Below, piece by piece: positions 13,457 to 16,034 of a stretch of 16,034 nt of DNA. This DNA comes from Acidimicrobiia bacterium. Its GTDB lineage: Bacteria; Actinomycetota; Acidimicrobiia; Spongiisociales; SHLN01. Where the stretch lies: positions 1 to 16,034 of the forward strand of contig SHLN01000030.1 in the NCBI GenBank assembly GCA_004283105.1, in the 5' to 3' direction. How positions within the stretch are numbered: position 1 is the first letter of the stretch; each line of letters begins with the position of its first letter. Made by a program: the position numbers and the translations under genes. The notes below the pieces were generated by a model that saw nothing but the letters and a program-made list of their open reading frames with translations, had not been told where the DNA came from and did not search any database.

Positions 13457-14728
13457 CTAGTCGACGTCCCGGTCGGTCAGGTCTTCAAAGGTTTCGCGGC
13501 GGACTACGAGGCGGGCGGTGCCGTCTCGGACGAAGACGACGGGCGGGCGGAGGACCATGTTGTAGTTGGAGCCCATGGTGTGGCCGTAGGCGCCGGTGAC
13601 CGGGGTGGCGAGGATGTCGCCAACCACGAGGTCCTCGGGGACGCTGGCGTCCTGCACGATGACATCGCCCGACTCGCAATGCTTGCCGACAATGCGAACC
13701 TGTTGGCCACGGGCCGCATCGGTCGCCCGCGGGAGGAACGCCTCATATCCGCTCCCGTACAGTACCGGCCGGGGGTTGTCGCTCATGCCTCCGTCGACCG
13801 AGACATATGTGCGGACACCGTCGATCGGCTTGATCGTTCCGACCCGATAGGCGGTGAGGGCCGCTTGCGCGACGATGACCCGGCCCGGTTCGGCCAGGAT
13901 GCGGGATTCAATGCCTGCATCAGCGCAGGCCGACTTCACCGCCCCGGCCCATTCGGTGATGGTGGGTGCCGATTCACCCTCGACGTAGGCAACGCCCAGC
14001 CCTCCCCCAATCGACAACTCACGTGCCCCGGCCCGGTGGACGAGGGGTGCGAGCGCGCCGATCGCCTTCACGAACGAGTCGACAACAAACACCTGGCTGC
14101 CGATGTGGGCGTGAAGACCGGCCAACTCCATGGCGGTGGAAGCCGCGGCCCGATCGATGGCTGCCTCCGCCACTCCCCCGGCCAGACTGAAGCCGAATTT
14201 CGAGTCGGCCACGCCGGTCTGAAGGTATTCATGGGTGTGGGCCTCTACTCCCGGATTGACTCTGATGAGGACAGTGGGAGGGTCCAGCCCATCTCCGACG
14301 AGTGTCTCGATCCGATCGAGCTCGTCGAACGAATCCACCACGATCCGACCGACGCCGGCTTCGAGCGCCATGCGGAGCTCGATCTCGGACTTGTTGTTGC
14401 CGTGCATGACGAGCCGGCCGGCCGGGACACCGGCGTGCAGGGCGACGTGCAGTTCCCCGCCGGTGGCGACGTCGAGTTGCATGCCCTCCTCGTGAACAAG
14501 CTGGGCCATGGCCGTACAGAGGAACGCCTTCGTGGCGTAGGCGACTCCGTCACCAAAGGCCTCGACCGCCTCGCGGCAGCGGGAACGCAGGTGATCCTCG
14601 TCATAGATGAAGAGCGGTGTGCCGAACTCCTCAGCCAACTCGAGTACGTCGCACCCTCCGATGGATAGGCGTCCATCGGACGAGATGGCGGCGGAGTCGG
14701 AGAGCAGGTAGGCGGGAAGCGCGTTCAT
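13457..14728 (-). CDS. lysA: diaminopimelate decarboxylase
   Basis: PLP fold-III enzyme that decarboxylates meso-diaminopimelate to lysine, the last step of lysine synthesis. 423 residues; landmarks are YATKAFLC with Schiff-base K67, the DVATGGEL and MHGNNKSE segments, FGFSL, HAHIGSQ (207-212), SIGGGLGVAY (239-248), LAEPGRVIV (278-286), CESGDV with catalytic C351, and GAYGHTMGSNYN (379-390) that closes the partner active site. The ATG at 14728 has no clear Shine-Dalgarno (only GCGG in AGCGGTCTC). It begins 49 nt after the stop of the DUF222-HNH gene. In related genomes hom follows directly; here two envelope genes intervene. Confidence 0.97.
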   Translation of the reverse strand: MNALPAYLLSDSAAISSDGRLSIGGCDVLELAEEFGTPLFIYDEDHLRSRCREAVEAFGDGVAYATKAFLCTAMAQLVHEEGMQLDVATGGELHVALHAGVPAGRLVMHGNNKSEIELRMALEAGVGRIVVDSFDELDRIETLVGDGLDPPTVLIRVNPGVEAHTHEYLQTGVADSKFGFSLAGGVAEAAIDRAAASTAMELAGLHAHIGSQVFVVDSFVKAIGALAPLVHRAGARELSIGGGLGVAYVEGESAPTITEWAGAVKSACADAGIESRILAEPGRVIVAQAALTAYRVGTIKPIDGVRTYVSVDGGMSDNPRPVLYGSGYEAFLPRATDAARGQQVRIVGKHCESGDVIVQDASVPEDLVVGDILATPVTGAYGHTMGSNYNMVLRPPVVFVRDGTARLVVRRETFEDLTDRDVD

Positions 14729-14777
14729 GAGACCGCTATTGAAGCGCTTTTCGGATCGAGTGCGGAATTAGTTGCGG

Positions 14778-15971
14778 TCAGGGTGGGCTGTTGGCGGTAG
14801 CGAGTCGGCCGAGCCGGTAGTCGTAGTAATAGTCGAGGTGCTCGAGGAGTTGTTCAACCCGGTCGGCCATGACAGCCTGAGACCGGGCCGGCCGGTACTC
14901 GTACCCCCACCGATCCAAGAACCCCACCTCCCCGTTCGGGTTCCCAACGATCCGCCACCGGTCCCGGTGCACCAACCGATGATGAAACCCACACAAAATG
15001 ATCAAATTGTCCAGGTTGGTAGGGCCTTCATTGGCCCAATGAATGATGTGATGCGCGTGCGTCCAGCGAGTACGCCCACACCCCGGGAACCGACACCCCC
15101 CATCCCGATCATCTAACAAGCGGCGCAACCAATGAGGGATCTTCCGACTCGTACGCCCCACCCCCACCGTAAACCCATCCGGATCATCAATCGCCGGCTG
15201 CAACCGCGAATCACACGCCAAGGCCAACAACTCATCACCATCGATCAACTGGCTCCCAACCAGACCCGACGTCCGCCCCGACGAAAGATCAGCAGCATCG
15301 AAGTGCACCACCAGCGTGGCCCGATCATGATCCCCATCGGTTGCCCCCGATTCGGACGCCATCTGCACAAGCGCCTCAGCGGTGAGCACCTCAGGATCCC
15401 GATGCACCCCACTAGCCGGATCCACCGGAGCCTGAGTCGCCAACCGACGCAACACCGCCTCAACCACCAACCCATCCACCCCATAGATCTCCCCCCGCAA
15501 CCACAACAAACCCTCATCCCAGCCCATCGACACCCACGACGCCTCTTGCCGAGCCGCCCTCCGGCGAGACTCGATCGCCAACTCGCGTCGAATCACAGCC
15601 GCCAGATCCCCCACCGGAGTCTCCGCCGTCAACGCCACCAGGCTCCCCTCATTCTCAGCCGTCGCATACCGGCACAACACCCGCACCTCATCAAAGGACA
15701 CAGCCCCATCCCAAAACGCTTGGCGAATCAGAGGCAACTCGACCAGCGCATGAGCAACCCGCACCCACGCCCGAGCCGTCTTCGCCTCCAACCCCAAATC
15801 AAACTGCAACCACGACGCCATATCCGACACCGAATTCTCCAACCAAGACTCAGGCGTATCCAACTCAACAATCAAATCCAACAAATCAACCAACGACCGA
15901 TTCACCCTGGCATGCGCCGCCACCAACCGGCCCCGCTCCCACCTACCTGAATCCCCAAACTCCATACCCAC
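14778..15971 (-). CDS. DUF222 / HNH endonuclease-domain protein (13E12 family type)
   Basis: 397 residues. The N-terminal DUF222-type helical region (about 10-270) is followed by an HNH nuclease module: DGGCRFPGC (290-298) with C293 and C298, the catalytic HAHHIIHW (305-312), GPTNLDNLIILC (316-327) with C327, and HHRLVH. The zinc ligands and active-site His are intact. Such genes occur in many copies per actinobacterial genome; their true role is unknown and mobility has been proposed. Start may be GTG 15971 or ATG 15965. Codon use is odd: Leu is TTG and codons end in G or T through most of the gene, while the last 37 or so codons (14781-14894) use CTC, GAC and TAC like the neighbours. Confidence 0.92.
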   Translation of the reverse strand: MGMEFGDSGRWERGRLVAAHARVNRSLVDLLDLIVELDTPESWLENSVSDMASWLQFDLGLEAKTARAWVRVAHALVELPLIRQAFWDGAVSFDEVRVLCRYATAENEGSLVALTAETPVGDLAAVIRRELAIESRRRAARQEASWVSMGWDEGLLWLRGEIYGVDGLVVEAVLRRLATQAPVDPASGVHRDPEVLTAEALVQMASESGATDGDHDRATLVVHFDAADLSSGRTSGLVGSQLIDGDELLALACDSRLQPAIDDPDGFTVGVGRTSRKIPHWLRRLLDDRDGGCRFPGCGRTRWTHAHHIIHWANEGPTNLDNLIILCGFHHRLVHRDRWRIVGNPNGEVGFLDRWGYEYRPARSQAVMADRVEQLLEHLDYYYDYRLGRLATANSPP

Positions 15972-16034
15972 AACGTATCAACCACCTACGACACAAACCC
16001 CCCACAAAACACCCAACCCACAAAGAAACCCAAA
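15972..16034. other. G-poor upstream flank of the DUF222-HNH gene
   Basis: No gene is seen. The last 74 bases of the window (15961-16034) have 33 C but only 3 G on the plus strand, so the strong strand skew of the gene continues upstream of its start. Confidence 0.5.

Noticed and set aside
14778..15971. Homing endonuclease or transposon with borders
   Set aside because: No terminal inverted repeats, target duplication or intron/intein junction was found around the gene; the HNH domain alone does not show mobility.
1..16034. tRNA or rRNA genes
   Set aside because: No T-loop or acceptor pattern was found by eye on either strand.

Overview
GC-rich bacterial chromosome in which every convincing gene lies on the minus strand, so transcription runs from high to low coordinates. 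The order (DUF222/HNH - lysA - hom - thrC - rho - rpmE - DUF1385 - prfA - prmC - Sua5 - glyA - atpZ/atpI - atpB - atpE) is the conserved Actinomycetota housekeeping block that links aspartate-family amino acids, Rho, L31/RF1/PrmC and the start of the F-ATPase operon. GTG and TTG starts, 4-nt stop/start overlaps, a long unstructured insert in Rho and a 13E12-type DUF222-HNH gene also fit Actinomycetota. A deep-branching class such as Acidimicrobiia is possible, because thrB and wecA are absent from their usual places and threonine synthase is the long type; the class is inference.

Layout in transcription order. 15971-14778: DUF222-HNH gene with extreme strand skew. 14728-13457: lysA. 13226-12247: two unrecognised envelope genes, a probable lipoprotein and a 3-helix membrane protein. 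12246-11763: an intergenic stretch with heptamer repeats, a possible 27-residue hydrophobic peptide and a perfect 13-bp hairpin. 11762-9061: hom and thrC, overlapping by GTGA. 9060-8830: heptamer array and rho promoter. 8829-3973: rho, rpmE, DUF1385, prfA and prmC, closely packed. 3925-2884: Sua5/TsaC and an SRPBCC-domain gene. 2842-1571: glyA. 1570-1488: intergenic region with a CRP-type palindrome over a promoter-like sequence. 1487-1: atpZ, atpI-like, atpB and the first 17 codons of atpE, each overlapping or closely spaced.

Functionally, the right half makes lysine and threonine precursors, the middle handles transcription termination and translation termination (Rho, L31, RF1 and the RF methylase PrmC, plus the t6A enzyme), and the left end makes one-carbon units and starts the proton-translocating ATP synthase. 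No phage, transposase, CRISPR array or tRNA was found. The least conventional material is intergenic: a family of 7-bp tandem repeats at four places (two directly after stop codons, one running into the thrC coding end), the candidate leader peptide and hairpin before hom-thrC, the CRP-like operator before the ATPase genes, and the abrupt codon-usage switch inside the DUF222-HNH gene.
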